From: a virus
Length of the DNA: 64,000 nt
Reading direction: 5' to 3' (one strand)
IMG/VR virus record: IMGVR_UViG_3300022538_000539
Span: 51,400 to 115,399 of that record
In this document: positions 16,279 through 23,163 of the stretch, piece after piece
Layout of the letters: the number at the start of each line of letters is the position of its first letter
Position numbering within the stretch: the first letter of the stretch is position 1
The notes under the pieces: generated by a model
Told to the model about the DNA's origin: nothing
Databases searched by the model: none
What the model saw: the letters and a program-made list of their open reading frames with translations, nothing else
Position numbers and translations under genes: made by a program

Positions 16279-16860
16279 TTATCCATTCAATTCTTTTTTC
16301 AATTCTTTATAAACATTATAAATCACAGATAAATTTTCTTTAAATAATTTTAAAAATACTTTTTTATTAACAGTAGGCAATTGATGCCAATAATTTTTTA
16401 AACTTTTTATTTGATGAACTAACTCATTAAAATCTGCTACAGTTATATTTAATTGCCTAATAATAGTAGTGAATCTTCCTATATTTCGTTTTAAATATTC
16501 TTGTTCAATTAATCTATAAAATTCAATACTAGATAAAGTTTCTATTTTTTGAAACCATTCTTTATAATTCTTTTTATTTAAAAAAGGTAATATATCTATT
16601 AATTTCCCCACATTTAAAGTTTTTAAATATTCTTTGTCTACTTTATATCTCACACATAATATTTTATAAATTTTAATTAAGCTCATTGTTTTATCAACAG
16701 AATTCAAATAATTATTAGCAAGAATAAAATCCTCAAATGAATCAAATTTGTAATTTCTGTAAAGTTTATTTTTTAATATATTGACAAGATATTCTACTGC
16801 TTTTATCCAATCATCTTGATATAAAATATAAAATTGTTTAGCATTTAATATTATTTCCAT
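16279..16860 (-). CDS. Hypothetical helical protein (193 aa)
   Basis: Lys/Leu/Tyr-rich, predicted mostly helical from pattern (WIKAVEYLVNILKNKLYRN, RQLNITVADFNELVHQIKSL). No motif recognised. It sits between the homing endonuclease and a methyltransferase within the replication cluster. A loader or accessory role with DnaB is possible by position only. Confidence 0.8.
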   Translation of the reverse strand: MEIILNAKQFYILYQDDWIKAVEYLVNILKNKLYRNYKFDSFEDFILANNYLNSVDKTMSLIKIYKILCVRYKVDKEYLKTLNVGKLIDILPFLNKKNYKEWFQKIETLSSIEFYRLIEQEYLKRNIGRFTTIIRQLNITVADFNELVHQIKSLKNYWHQLPTVNKKVFLKLFKENLSVIYNVYKELKKELNG

Positions 16861-17508
16861 TTAAAAACCTAATTTAATATTATAATTTTTACATTTATTC
16901 AAATAATTTATTATATTGAAATTATCTTTTTCAATTTTATTTCCCCAAATACGAACAATATTATACTTATTTCTAATAGCACATTTATTTTTTCTTTTAT
17001 CTCTTTTTGTTCCATTTGGATAATTGTGCCAATATTCACCATCTATTTCAATTATAAGATTATATTCAGGTAAATAAAAATCATAAAAAAAATTATTTAA
17101 TCTGTATTGATGAATAAAACTGATATTATTTTTTTTTAATTGTTTTTTAACTTTTAATTCTATATTTGATGGATTTTTTTGTCCACTTATTATAAATTTT
17201 TTTAATTCTTCAGGATTATTTTTGAAATACTCTTTTTGTGCTTTACTTAATTTTTCTTTATGTTTTTTAGATAATTTTTTATTTTTCATTGCTTTACTTA
17301 TTTTTTTCTTAGTTTCTTTTGATTGTTTATATCCTGTGTGTCCTCTATTCTTTTCTCTATATTCAGGATTTTGCCATCTCTTTTTTGCTGTTTTACGCAT
17401 ATTCCTTTTTTCTTTTTCAGTTAATACTACATTTTTTCTATTATGCCCCCAAATATATCTTTTTCCAAGTTTAACTATTTGTCCACATCCACACAAACAT
17501 TTATTCAT
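16861..17508 (-). CDS. Free-standing homing endonuclease, NUMOD3 plus Vsr-like nuclease
   Basis: 215 residues. An N-terminal Cys-containing segment (CLCGCGQIVKLGKRYIWGH) precedes NUMOD3-type repeats (SKETKKKISKAMKNKKLSKK). The C-terminal Vsr/EDxHD-like nuclease shows NIELKVKKQLKKNNISF, FYDFYLPEYNLIIEIDGEYW and a final His. These modules bind and cut DNA at homing sites. It is inserted directly between DnaB (1-nt overlap at 17508) and the 193-aa gene, typical of phage homing genes near replication loci. Confidence 0.88.
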   Translation of the reverse strand: MNKCLCGCGQIVKLGKRYIWGHNRKNVVLTEKEKRNMRKTAKKRWQNPEYREKNRGHTGYKQSKETKKKISKAMKNKKLSKKHKEKLSKAQKEYFKNNPEELKKFIISGQKNPSNIELKVKKQLKKNNISFIHQYRLNNFFYDFYLPEYNLIIEIDGEYWHNYPNGTKRDKRKNKCAIRNKYNIVRIWGNKIEKDNFNIINYLNKCKNYNIKLGF

Positions 17509-18782
17509 TAAAAACTCGCTCCCCTTTCTTTTACAAAATCTTCTTTGGTAGCAATATAACCTTTATCAACATCCCAATAAAGCCAAAATTCTTCTATTTC
17601 TCTTCCACCCCTATTTTTAATAAGAGCACAACGCATATAATCCTTACCATCATCTTCATTTCTAACTCTACTAATAGAAAGAATTTTATCACTATCTCTA
17701 CCTACACTATCACTATGTGCTATTTGATGAATCTTAGGAAGATAACCTGATTTTCTTGCAGCACCTCTGCCTGCCTGTACTACCACAATAATAGGAGTAC
17801 CTCTTCTTGCTATTGCTTTCATATCTCTTGTTAGAACTGTAACTTTTTCCCAGATACTACTAAATTTTGTAGTTGTATTTAATAAATTAAGATAATCTAC
17901 AAAAACAATATCAGGTTCATATTCAATTATTTTTGCTTCTAAATCAATCATTGTAAATCTCGTAGAATCCTTTGCTCTAGTAATTAACCAAAAATCCCTA
18001 TTTTTTGATAAATTTTTCTCAATAAATTTTTTATATTCTTTTATATCTATATCTGATATTTTTCCTTGCATTAGTCCTATATTAGAAAATTGTTTACTAA
18101 TAAGAGTATCCATTCTAAATCCTATTTCATATTGTCCCATTTCTAGGTTTATCATCAATGGTGTATATCCTGCTTTCCATGCTTCTACTGCCATTTTTAA
18201 AAGAAGCCAACTCTTACCCATCCCTGTACGACCTACTACAATCCAAACATCATTGGGTAAAACACCTCCTGTATAATTATCAAGCACTTCTATACCTGTA
18301 GTAATACCTACTAATCCTTGATTTTTAACTTTTGTTCTTCTTCGTTCTAATTCTTCATATCTACTCATTGCATCTTTTGTTAGATTTATATCATGTCCCA
18401 CTCCTAATACTGTAGTTAATTTTCTAATATCCCCTAAATGCCTATCTATGATATTTCTAACAGGAGTATTTTTAATTAAATCATTTGAAGTCGTTTCTAA
18501 AACAGATACCATTTGATTTTTTAAAAATCTATTACGCATTCTTTCTATTAAAAAATCTAAATCATAACTTTTTATTTCTTTCTCAGTAGGAATATTTGCA
18601 TATATTCCTTTTAAAACTTCAAGAGTTAGTTTTTTATATTGTTTGTAGTAAGTCTTAATATATTGCCATTTCTCTAAATGAAAAAGAAACAGAGTATCAT
18701 TTAGACCTTTTTGAAATGCTTCTTTAATTTTATTTTCTAAACATATTTTACTTATAGTTTTTATTTCTAAATCTATTGTCAT
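17508..18782 (-). CDS. dnaB: Replicative DNA helicase, DnaB family
   Basis: A 424-residue DnaB-like helicase. A short N-terminal helical domain is followed by the RecA-like motor: IVVGRTGMGKSWLL (Walker A), PLMINLEMGQYEIGFRM, PDIVFVDYLNLLN (Walker B), and IVVVQAGRGAARKSGY with a later RVRNEDDGKDYMRCALIKNRGG segment in the arginine-finger region. A hexamer would unwind DNA ahead of DnaE and recruit the primase at 13883. Confidence 0.93.
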   Translation of the reverse strand: MTIDLEIKTISKICLENKIKEAFQKGLNDTLFLFHLEKWQYIKTYYKQYKKLTLEVLKGIYANIPTEKEIKSYDLDFLIERMRNRFLKNQMVSVLETTSNDLIKNTPVRNIIDRHLGDIRKLTTVLGVGHDINLTKDAMSRYEELERRRTKVKNQGLVGITTGIEVLDNYTGGVLPNDVWIVVGRTGMGKSWLLLKMAVEAWKAGYTPLMINLEMGQYEIGFRMDTLISKQFSNIGLMQGKISDIDIKEYKKFIEKNLSKNRDFWLITRAKDSTRFTMIDLEAKIIEYEPDIVFVDYLNLLNTTTKFSSIWEKVTVLTRDMKAIARRGTPIIVVVQAGRGAARKSGYLPKIHQIAHSDSVGRDSDKILSISRVRNEDDGKDYMRCALIKNRGGREIEEFWLYWDVDKGYIATKEDFVKERGASF

Positions 18783-18803
18783 TTAATATTCATTCCTTTA
18801 TAT

Positions 18804-19049
18804 TTAATGTCCCCATATAACATCTGTACCTCTTATTAATTCAACTTTAATATTTGGAAACATTTTTTTTAAACATTGTTCTAATTTATAATGATAAATA
18901 TCTTCATTTTTGTAAAGAATCATAAGATAATCATCACGAATCCATCTATACATATCCATATCAATTTTAGGAAATACTATCCTTTTTAAAAAATTTAATA
19001 TTTCTTTTCTACGTTCTCTTGTAGCCATTTTTTTATTTTTACCTTCCAT
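18804..19049 (-). CDS. Small alpha/beta family protein (dispersed family)
   Basis: 81 residues. RKEILNFLKRI helix, YLMILY strand, LEQCLKKMFPNIKVELI helix-strand: the same layout as the family at 19039, 30299 and 40456. ATG at 19049 overlaps the upstream gene; an internal ATG (MATRERR, 19028) is an alternative start. Function unknown. Confidence 0.75.
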   Translation of the reverse strand: MEGKNKKMATRERRKEILNFLKRIVFPKIDMDMYRWIRDDYLMILYKNEDIYHYKLEQCLKKMFPNIKVELIRGTDVIWGH

Positions 19050-19266
19050 GTCTATATAATATAAAACCTACATTTTCGCTTTCAAATATTTTATCTAAAA
19101 TCTCTGTTAATTTATCTATATTAACTGTTTCTATTGATTCTATATATATATAAACATAATAATTATAAAGATTTTCACTTGTTCCTGGTGAAATTTCTGT
19201 ACTTTTTATTTTAAGATGAAATGATAAAAATTCTAATGTTTTTTTTATTTTTATTTTTGTATTCAT
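19039..19266 (-). CDS. Small alpha/beta family protein, immediately downstream of the tmRNA-like RNA
   Basis: 75 residues from ATG 19266. LYNYYVYIYIES and KLTEILDKIFESENVGFILY are diagnostic of the dispersed family: YYVHVYIN and ILDAIFKKENVGFIL at 30299, YYVHVYFG and ILEEIFKTQNIGFLL at 40456. The longer ORF beginning at 19326 reads through the RNA gene and is rejected. There is no SD before this ATG; only about 12 nt separate it from the RNA 3' end, so processing would leave a near-leaderless message. Confidence 0.8.
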   Translation of the reverse strand: MNTKIKIKKTLEFLSFHLKIKSTEISPGTSENLYNYYVYIYIESIETVNIDKLTEILDKIFESENVGFILYRHGR

Positions 19267-19278
19267 TTTTAATTTTGA

Positions 19279-19373
19279 TGGAGCAGGAGGGATTTGAACC
19301 TTCGTCCAAAATAAACAAATAAACAAATATTATGTCAGTTTATTCATTTATCCTGTCGAAACCCATCTGCCCC
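19279..19373 (-). ncRNA. ssrA: Minimal tmRNA: tRNA-like domain without mRNA-like domain
   Basis: A 95-nt RNA read from 19373 to 19279. The 5' end GGGGCAG pairs with CTGCTCC near the 3' end (7 bp, G3-U wobble, the alanine identity element). It is followed by GGTTTCGACAGGAT, the invariant tmRNA D-loop region; the 3' part has GGACG, GGTTCAAATCCC (T-arm, one A-C mismatch in the stem) and discriminator A. P2 is a 14-bp helix (19338-19351 with 19311-19324, two G-U pairs) closed by only 13 nt (19325-19337). Normal tmRNA has about 200-300 nt here (tag ORF, four pseudoknots). CCA is not encoded (TCA follows). No anticodon loop exists. Confidence 0.88.
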
Positions 19374-19380
19374 TGTATCT

Positions 19381-19764
19381 TTAATCCCATAAATGTGCAA
19401 AATACTTAGCAAATAATTTTATTCCATGTTGAAATTTTTTTTCTAATAAATCTATTTTTTTGCTATCTATTTCTTGTTTAAATTTACCTTTAATCCATTT
19501 GGGTTCGTCATAAGAATCCTTGTATGCTTTAAAACCTTGTATCATTATTTCTAAAGTTTCAGACCATTTATGACATTCATCATTCTCTACTTTTTCATCC
19601 CAGAATTCTGATGAACAACCATGATGTTCTTTTTTTAATCGTTCTAATCCTGCAATAATAATACCTGCTAAATAATCATTGAAATCCCATACATCACAAT
19701 CAGCCCATCCTCTTTTACCTCTCTGGCAAAACCACTTTATATCTTGAAATATATGTTTAATCAC
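19381..19764 (-). CDS. Hypothetical phage protein (127 aa)
   Basis: CQRGKRGWADCDVWDFNDYLAG, then GLERLKKEHHGCSSEFWDE and a long helix. Proteins with this RGxRGxxxxDxWxxxxYLA pattern are common in phages and remain uncharacterised, to my knowledge. It ends 7 nt before the 5' end of the tmRNA-like RNA, so the two are co-transcribed. Confidence 0.85.
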   Translation of the reverse strand: MIKHIFQDIKWFCQRGKRGWADCDVWDFNDYLAGIIIAGLERLKKEHHGCSSEFWDEKVENDECHKWSETLEIMIQGFKAYKDSYDEPKWIKGKFKQEIDSKKIDLLEKKFQHGIKLFAKYFAHLWD

Positions 19765-19775
19765 TTTACACCTCC

Positions 19776-20267
19776 TTATTTTTTCTTTATCTCTTTTATA
19801 AGTAATTCTTCTAATATTTTTTCAGTTTCTTTATGTAATTGCATTTTATTTTTATTTTTCAAATACCATTCTCTTACAGGAGTATCATTCCTTTGTGCTT
19901 TTCCTGCACCCTTCCAATCATAAATCATCTCTAATATATATTTTTTAGGCATAGGTAAAATCTTAATAGCACCACTATCTTCTAGTAAAATCCACCATTG
20001 CCAATGATGTCTATTTCTTTTTTGATGAAGTAGCCAAGCAAAATCAAAAGCATCATCACCTGTATCTGTAGGTTTATAATATCCTGTTTTATCTCTAATT
20101 ATTTGTTTTTTACCATAAAAATAATTTACATAAGGAATAAATTCATCTAATCTAAATTTTGATAAATCATGTACTAAACCTTGCCAATATAATCCTAATT
20201 TAAAACACTCTATCATTACAAACCATTTGTGTCTTAACATATAAGACAAATACTTAATAAACTTCAT
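19776..20267 (-). CDS. DUF5662-like phage protein
   Basis: 163 residues. YMLRHKWFVMIECFKLGLYW, GLVHDLSKFRLDEFIPYVNY, AWLLHQKRNRHHWQWW, and MPKKYILEMIYDWKGAGKA form a His-rich helical domain (VHDLSK, HQKRNRHHW) typical of phage proteins annotated as DUF5662. The His/Asp spacing resembles an HD-type metal site, but catalysis is unproven. Confidence 0.8.
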   Translation of the reverse strand: MKFIKYLSYMLRHKWFVMIECFKLGLYWQGLVHDLSKFRLDEFIPYVNYFYGKKQIIRDKTGYYKPTDTGDDAFDFAWLLHQKRNRHHWQWWILLEDSGAIKILPMPKKYILEMIYDWKGAGKAQRNDTPVREWYLKNKNKMQLHKETEKILEELLIKEIKKK

Positions 20268-20288
20268 TTTTTATTTCCTTTCATCCTA

Positions 20289-20519
20289 CTAATAAGGAGA
20301 AAATTTTCTTTTCACATATATACGAAATCTTACATGCTGTTTAATAAATATTTCATCTAAAATTTCTTCTAATTTATTTCTTTCTATTGTTCCCTTTTCT
20401 TTAAGAGTTATACAAATAATACAACTATTTGATAATCCAAACATTTTTGGTACAACATGTGTTTTCTCTATTTTTAAATTTTCGTTTAAAAAATTTATTA
20501 TATTTTCTGTAATATTCAT
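20289..20519 (-). CDS. Small alpha/beta family protein (dispersed family)
   Basis: 76 residues: ENIINFLNENLKIEKTHV, ICIITL-like strand (CIICITLKE), then KLEEILDEIFIKQHVRFRIY, which matches KLTEILDKIFESENVGFILY at 19039. Overlaps the next gene by 4 nt. Function unknown. Confidence 0.82.
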   Translation of the reverse strand: MNITENIINFLNENLKIEKTHVVPKMFGLSNSCIICITLKEKGTIERNKLEEILDEIFIKQHVRFRIYVKRKFSPY

Positions 20520-20785
20520 TTTCTTTCTTTTTTTAAACCATCCTTATAACCTATTTTATATGCTCTTTCTATTAATTCGTCAGGTTCATTTAAAATATTA
20601 GACAATATTTTTTTTCTTGTAAACCATCTTTTCATATCTACAAAAGCAATTAATCTTCCATAATGCCAATATACTCGTTCTACTGTTCCTCCATCACAAT
20701 GTTTTTGTTCTTTGAAAATTTCTGGATAATTTTTATATAACCATTTTTCAAGTTTTTCAATTTCATTTTTTAATATTTTTTTCAT
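20516..20785 (-). CDS. Hypothetical protein (89 aa)
   Basis: EKLEKWLYKNYPEIFKEQ helix, a central basic/aromatic part (HYGRLIAFVDMKRWF), and a C-terminal AYKIGYKDGLKKERK helix. The last motif (A-x-x-I-G-x-K-D-G-L) recurs in the gene at 36643. No function recognised. Confidence 0.82.
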   Translation of the reverse strand: MKKILKNEIEKLEKWLYKNYPEIFKEQKHCDGGTVERVYWHYGRLIAFVDMKRWFTRKKILSNILNEPDELIERAYKIGYKDGLKKERK

Positions 20786-20805
20786 CTTTCTTCCTAAAGT
20801 TATTT

Positions 20806-20901
20806 TTACTTATGTTTTTTCTTATGTCTTGCTTTTCTTTTTCGTTTTTTGTATTTATGTTTCTTCATTTTTTTTCTTTTTTTCTTAACTACTGAACCCA
20901 T
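20806..20901 (-). CDS. bS22/mS38-like ribosomal mini-protein (AURKAIP1/COX24 domain)
   Basis: 31 residues: MGSVVKKKRKKM, KKHKYKKRKRK, ARHKKKHK. This matches the MGSV-x-KKRRK-x-M-x-K-x-K-x-RK pattern of the AURKAIP1/COX24 family, which includes mitochondrial mS38 and the small-subunit protein bS22 of actinobacteria; both bind rRNA near the decoding region. I know of no assigned role in phages. The start is ATG 20901, set by homology. It lies inside a 13-codon ORF (20885-20926) that owns the SD, so expression may be by coupled reinitiation. It is 1.4 kb upstream of the tmRNA-like RNA. Confidence 0.7.
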   Translation of the reverse strand: MGSVVKKKRKKMKKHKYKKRKRKARHKKKHK

Positions 20902-20926
20902 ACTCACTCTCACTCTTATAACTCAT
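20885..20926 (-). CDS. Possible 13-codon leader peptide overlapping the bS22-like gene
   Basis: ATG 20926 shares bases with the TAA of the upstream gene (TAATG), and AAGGAG lies 10 nt upstream. It encodes MSYKSESEYGFSS then TAA. The bS22-like ATG (20901) lies inside it in another frame. It may deliver ribosomes to that start. No evidence for a function of the peptide itself. Confidence 0.4.
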   Translation of the reverse strand: MSYKSESEYGFSS

Positions 20927-21237
20927 TATTTTTTCTCCTTAATTTGTTTTTGAATTTCTTTTGCTACTTTTTTTACTCTTTTTTGAATTTCTCTTTCTTC
21001 TATCATTTCTTGTATCCACATATTAATATTATAACCAAGTAAAAAACTAATATCATAATATTCTAATTCTAATTCAAATATATAATCTATTAATCTTTTA
21101 ATCAATTCTGTATTATTCATCTGGTCTAAAAAATTTTTTGCTAAAGCAGTATCTCGTTTCCAATTAATTATATAAGGAAAACCTATTTTTTCTAAATATT
21201 TTTTTGACCAATACAGAACTAATTCTTTTGAATTCAT
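20926..21237 (-). CDS. Hypothetical helical protein (103 aa)
   Basis: All-helical pattern with acidic/aromatic middle (YIFELELEYYDISFLLGYN) and a Lys-rich coiled C-terminus (KRVKKVAKEIQKQIKEKK). No recognised family. TAATG coupling to the downstream leader/bS22-like gene; follows the RHH gene with no gap. Confidence 0.8.
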   Translation of the reverse strand: MNSKELVLYWSKKYLEKIGFPYIINWKRDTALAKNFLDQMNNTELIKRLIDYIFELELEYYDISFLLGYNINMWIQEMIEEREIQKRVKKVAKEIQKQIKEKK

Positions 21238-21405
21238 TTATTTTTCCTTCTTTTTACGATATTCCTTTAATATTCTTTTTATTATGTCTTCAAGATAAAT
21301 ATCTTTTTCTTCTTTTTCAGATGCATCAATTACCTTCAGTTCTAAATAATTAAGCAAGTCTCTACTTATCCTTAAACAAATTTCTTTACTCCCCTTTATT
21401 TTCAT
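21238..21405 (-). CDS. Ribbon-helix-helix-like small protein (55 aa)
   Basis: Begins MKIKGSKEICLRISRDLLNY (strand then helix), then IYLEDIIKRILKEYRKKKEK (second helix), the layout of a MetJ/Arc-type DNA-binding protein. Fills the gap between two genes exactly (stop at 21238 follows the ATG of 21237). Possible repressor; weak assignment. Confidence 0.65.
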   Translation of the reverse strand: MKIKGSKEICLRISRDLLNYLELKVIDASEKEEKDIYLEDIIKRILKEYRKKKEK

Positions 21406-21407
21406 TT

Positions 21408-21716
21408 TTACTCCTTTTTAAAAGCAAAATCAAATTTTGGAAATATAGCATCTAATAGTAATATTAATTCTATATACACCTTGGGTATTCTATCTACATA
21501 CATATCCACTCTAATTTTTTCATTCTTGTTGTATTCTCCATCACTATATCCAACAACAAAATCTCTTTTATTAGTATCCAAGAATAATTTAATACCAATA
21601 GCACCATTAAATTGTACATAACTTATATGTGTATTTTTTAGTTGTTGATTAATATAAAAAATTATTGCTTGTATTTGTTTCTGTATATTCTCTTGTATTT
21701 GTTTTTGCATATTCAT
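21408..21716 (-). CDS. Hypothetical protein, tandem paralog of the next gene
   Basis: 102 residues. INQQLKNTHISYVQFNGAI, VDMYVDRIPKVYIELILLLD and AIFPKFDFAFKKE align with GEQLKNTKIKRIDFNSVI, VNIFVDRLPKRSSILLYTL and DIFPQYTFCFKKE in the gene at 21717. Layout resembles the dispersed alpha/beta family. Function unknown. Confidence 0.85.
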   Translation of the reverse strand: MNMQKQIQENIQKQIQAIIFYINQQLKNTHISYVQFNGAIGIKLFLDTNKRDFVVGYSDGEYNKNEKIRVDMYVDRIPKVYIELILLLDAIFPKFDFAFKKE

Positions 21717-21965
21717 TTATTTCTCTTCCTTTTTAAAACAAAAAGTATATTGTGGAAATATATCTGCCAATGTATATAATAAAATTGATGACCTTTTAGG
21801 TAATCTATCTACGAATATGTTAACACAAATTTTTTTATTTAGCAAATCTCGTGAAACATTGCCAATAGTAGTATCAATAACTGAATTAAAATCTATGCGT
21901 TTTATTTTGGTATTCTTTAATTGTTCCCCAATATATAAAATTATATTAACTACTACTTCTGTCAT
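21717..21965 (-). CDS. Hypothetical protein, tandem paralog of the previous gene
   Basis: 82 residues, clear duplicate of the gene at 21408 (QLKNTxI, V-x-x-x-VDR-(I/L)-PK, (A/D)IFP, FxFKKE). Stop-start spacing is 0 nt to the paralog and 4-nt overlap with the methyltransferase. Function unknown. Confidence 0.85.
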   Translation of the reverse strand: MTEVVVNIILYIGEQLKNTKIKRIDFNSVIDTTIGNVSRDLLNKKICVNIFVDRLPKRSSILLYTLADIFPQYTFCFKKEEK

Positions 21966-22477
21966 TTATTTTTTTTCCTTTTCCAACTTATTCTTTTAAT
22001 TATAATATCTCCTTCGTACCCTTTCTCCCAAACATACCATCCAAATAGCCATCCTAAATTTACTTCAACCCACTCAATTTTCTCATTAAACACATAAATA
22101 GTTTTTAGATTTTTTGATGTTTTTGTTTCAATTTCATTACCCAAATTTTTAACATACCATAATAAAGCCAATTTCCTTTTTGTTAATGGCAATAAGTGTT
22201 TTTTAACAAGTTGCTGTTGTGAAAACGGTGGATTAGTGATAATATTATCGTATTGTTTAGAAATACTAAACAAATCTTTAATTTCTCCATATCCATAAGG
22301 AAATTTATCAAAGGAGTAAACTTTATATCCGTGTTTTTTTAAAACTTTTGAAATAGCACCATCTCCACAACAAGGTTCTAAAATATTACCATCAAACTCT
22401 TCATATTTTAATAATGCTTTTGTAACTAATGAAGGTGTTTTGATAAAATCAGCTTTCATTTTGCTTCCTTTTGCCAT
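21962..22477 (-). CDS. DNA N6-adenine methyltransferase-like protein (NPPF)
   Basis: 171 residues. ADFIKTPSLVTKALLKYEE, NILEPCCGDGAISKVLKKHG (SAM motif I: E-P-x-x-G-x-G), YDNIITNPPFSQQQL (catalytic N-P-P-F). A compact class with no target-recognition domain, seen in many phages. Could methylate adenine in phage DNA or another substrate. This is the fourth methyltransferase likely to act on nucleic acid in the window. Confidence 0.88.
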   Translation of the reverse strand: MAKGSKMKADFIKTPSLVTKALLKYEEFDGNILEPCCGDGAISKVLKKHGYKVYSFDKFPYGYGEIKDLFSISKQYDNIITNPPFSQQQLVKKHLLPLTKRKLALLWYVKNLGNEIETKTSKNLKTIYVFNEKIEWVEVNLGWLFGWYVWEKGYEGDIIIKRISWKRKKNK

Positions 22478-22674
22478 TTAATAGCATTTCTTATATGAAT
22501 AAATGTATAACCTAAAACACCAGGTAGAAGTCCCCAATGTTTAGTCTGTATAACATAAGCTATCCATAATACTTGATTAAAAATACCGATGATTGGAGCA
22601 CAAGGATGTTTATTTCCCATTAACCATAACATAACAAAACTACTAAAACTTAATATCCAATTTAAATAATTCAT
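22456..22674 (-). CDS. Small membrane protein, PnuC-like hairpin (72 aa)
   Basis: Two hydrophobic spans around GNKHPCAPIIGIFNQVLWIAY, then TKHWGLLPGVLGYTFIHIRN. The pattern N-Q-x-L-W-x-x-Y ... G-x-L-x-G-x-x-x-Y resembles part of PnuC-type nicotinamide riboside transporters but is far too short for a transporter. Overlaps the methyltransferase start by 22 nt. Confidence 0.75.
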   Translation of the reverse strand: MNYLNWILSFSSFVMLWLMGNKHPCAPIIGIFNQVLWIAYVIQTKHWGLLPGVLGYTFIHIRNAIKWQKEAK

Positions 22675-22675
22675 T

Positions 22676-22849
22676 TTATCTTTCTTTCAGATGTTCATTA
22701 ATTTCTTTTTTATTTTTTATTTTTTGTTTTTTTCTATCATAAGTTTTTTTACTTTTTTTAATTCTAGTAAAAGGTTTAATTTTCCATATTCTTCTAAACC
22801 TACCTCTAATAGTACTACCTCTAGCAGTACCTCTTGTACTTTTAGCCAT
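22676..22849 (-). CDS. Very basic small protein (57 aa), possible ribosome/RNA-binding
   Basis: MAKSTRGTARGSTIRGRFRR, IWKIKPFTRIKKSKKTYDRK, then a Lys/Asn-rich helix. The Arg/Gly-rich start looks like an RNA-binding tail. The segment KPFTRIKKSKKTYDRKK loosely resembles the K-K-x-x-Y-x-R-K core of ArfA-like rescue factors and of small ribosomal proteins. Homology is not established. SD AGGAGAAGAAA sets the start; it overlaps the upstream gene by 8 nt and starts downstream gene 22674 with 1-nt spacing. Confidence 0.7.
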   Translation of the reverse strand: MAKSTRGTARGSTIRGRFRRIWKIKPFTRIKKSKKTYDRKKQKIKNKKEINEHLKER

Positions 22850-23126
22850 TTTCTTCTCCTTGATTCATCAAACAATATAAAGCAAGAAGCATTAAAGAAG
22901 TTTTGCCATCAAATTGAAAAGAAAAATCTTCATCTAAATTATATTCTTTTTCAATTTGCTCTAGTACTGAATGTACTTCCTCATCATTATCTGTGTATAT
23001 ATATAAATTCGCACCATATGGGTCAAAAAGCATTATATCATAAACATCATTAATACACTTCTCAATAATATCTGTTATTACACATAATATACTCCAAAGT
23101 TTATTTTCTAATTGTTCTTTTTTCAT
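22842..23126 (-). CDS. Hypothetical protein (94 aa)
   Basis: KLWSILCVITDIIEKCIND helix, ANLYIYTDNDEEVHSVLEQIEK strand-helix, then a short C-terminal helix. Secondary-structure order resembles the dispersed alpha/beta family, but no conserved motif is clear. Acidic overall. Confidence 0.8.
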   Translation of the reverse strand: MKKEQLENKLWSILCVITDIIEKCINDVYDIMLFDPYGANLYIYTDNDEEVHSVLEQIEKEYNLDEDFSFQFDGKTSLMLLALYCLMNQGEENG

Positions 23127-23163
23127 TAAATTTCTCCAATTTTTAGATTTCTTGATTTTATTC

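Noticed and set aside
19311-19324. Short tandem repeat (ATAAACA) suggesting a CRISPR-like or iteron repeat
   Set aside because: Only two units, and they form the 3' strand of the tmRNA P2 helix.
19267-19326. N-terminal extension of the small protein at 19039 (start at 19326)
   Set aside because: These 20 codons are the translation of the tmRNA-like RNA's 3' half; the conserved family begins at ATG 19266.
19279-19373. Ordinary tRNA or intron-containing tRNA at this place
   Set aside because: There is no D-stem and no 7-nt anticodon loop. The 5' GGTTTCGACAGG and 3' GGACG signatures are specific to tmRNA, and the long P2 helix replaces the anticodon arm.
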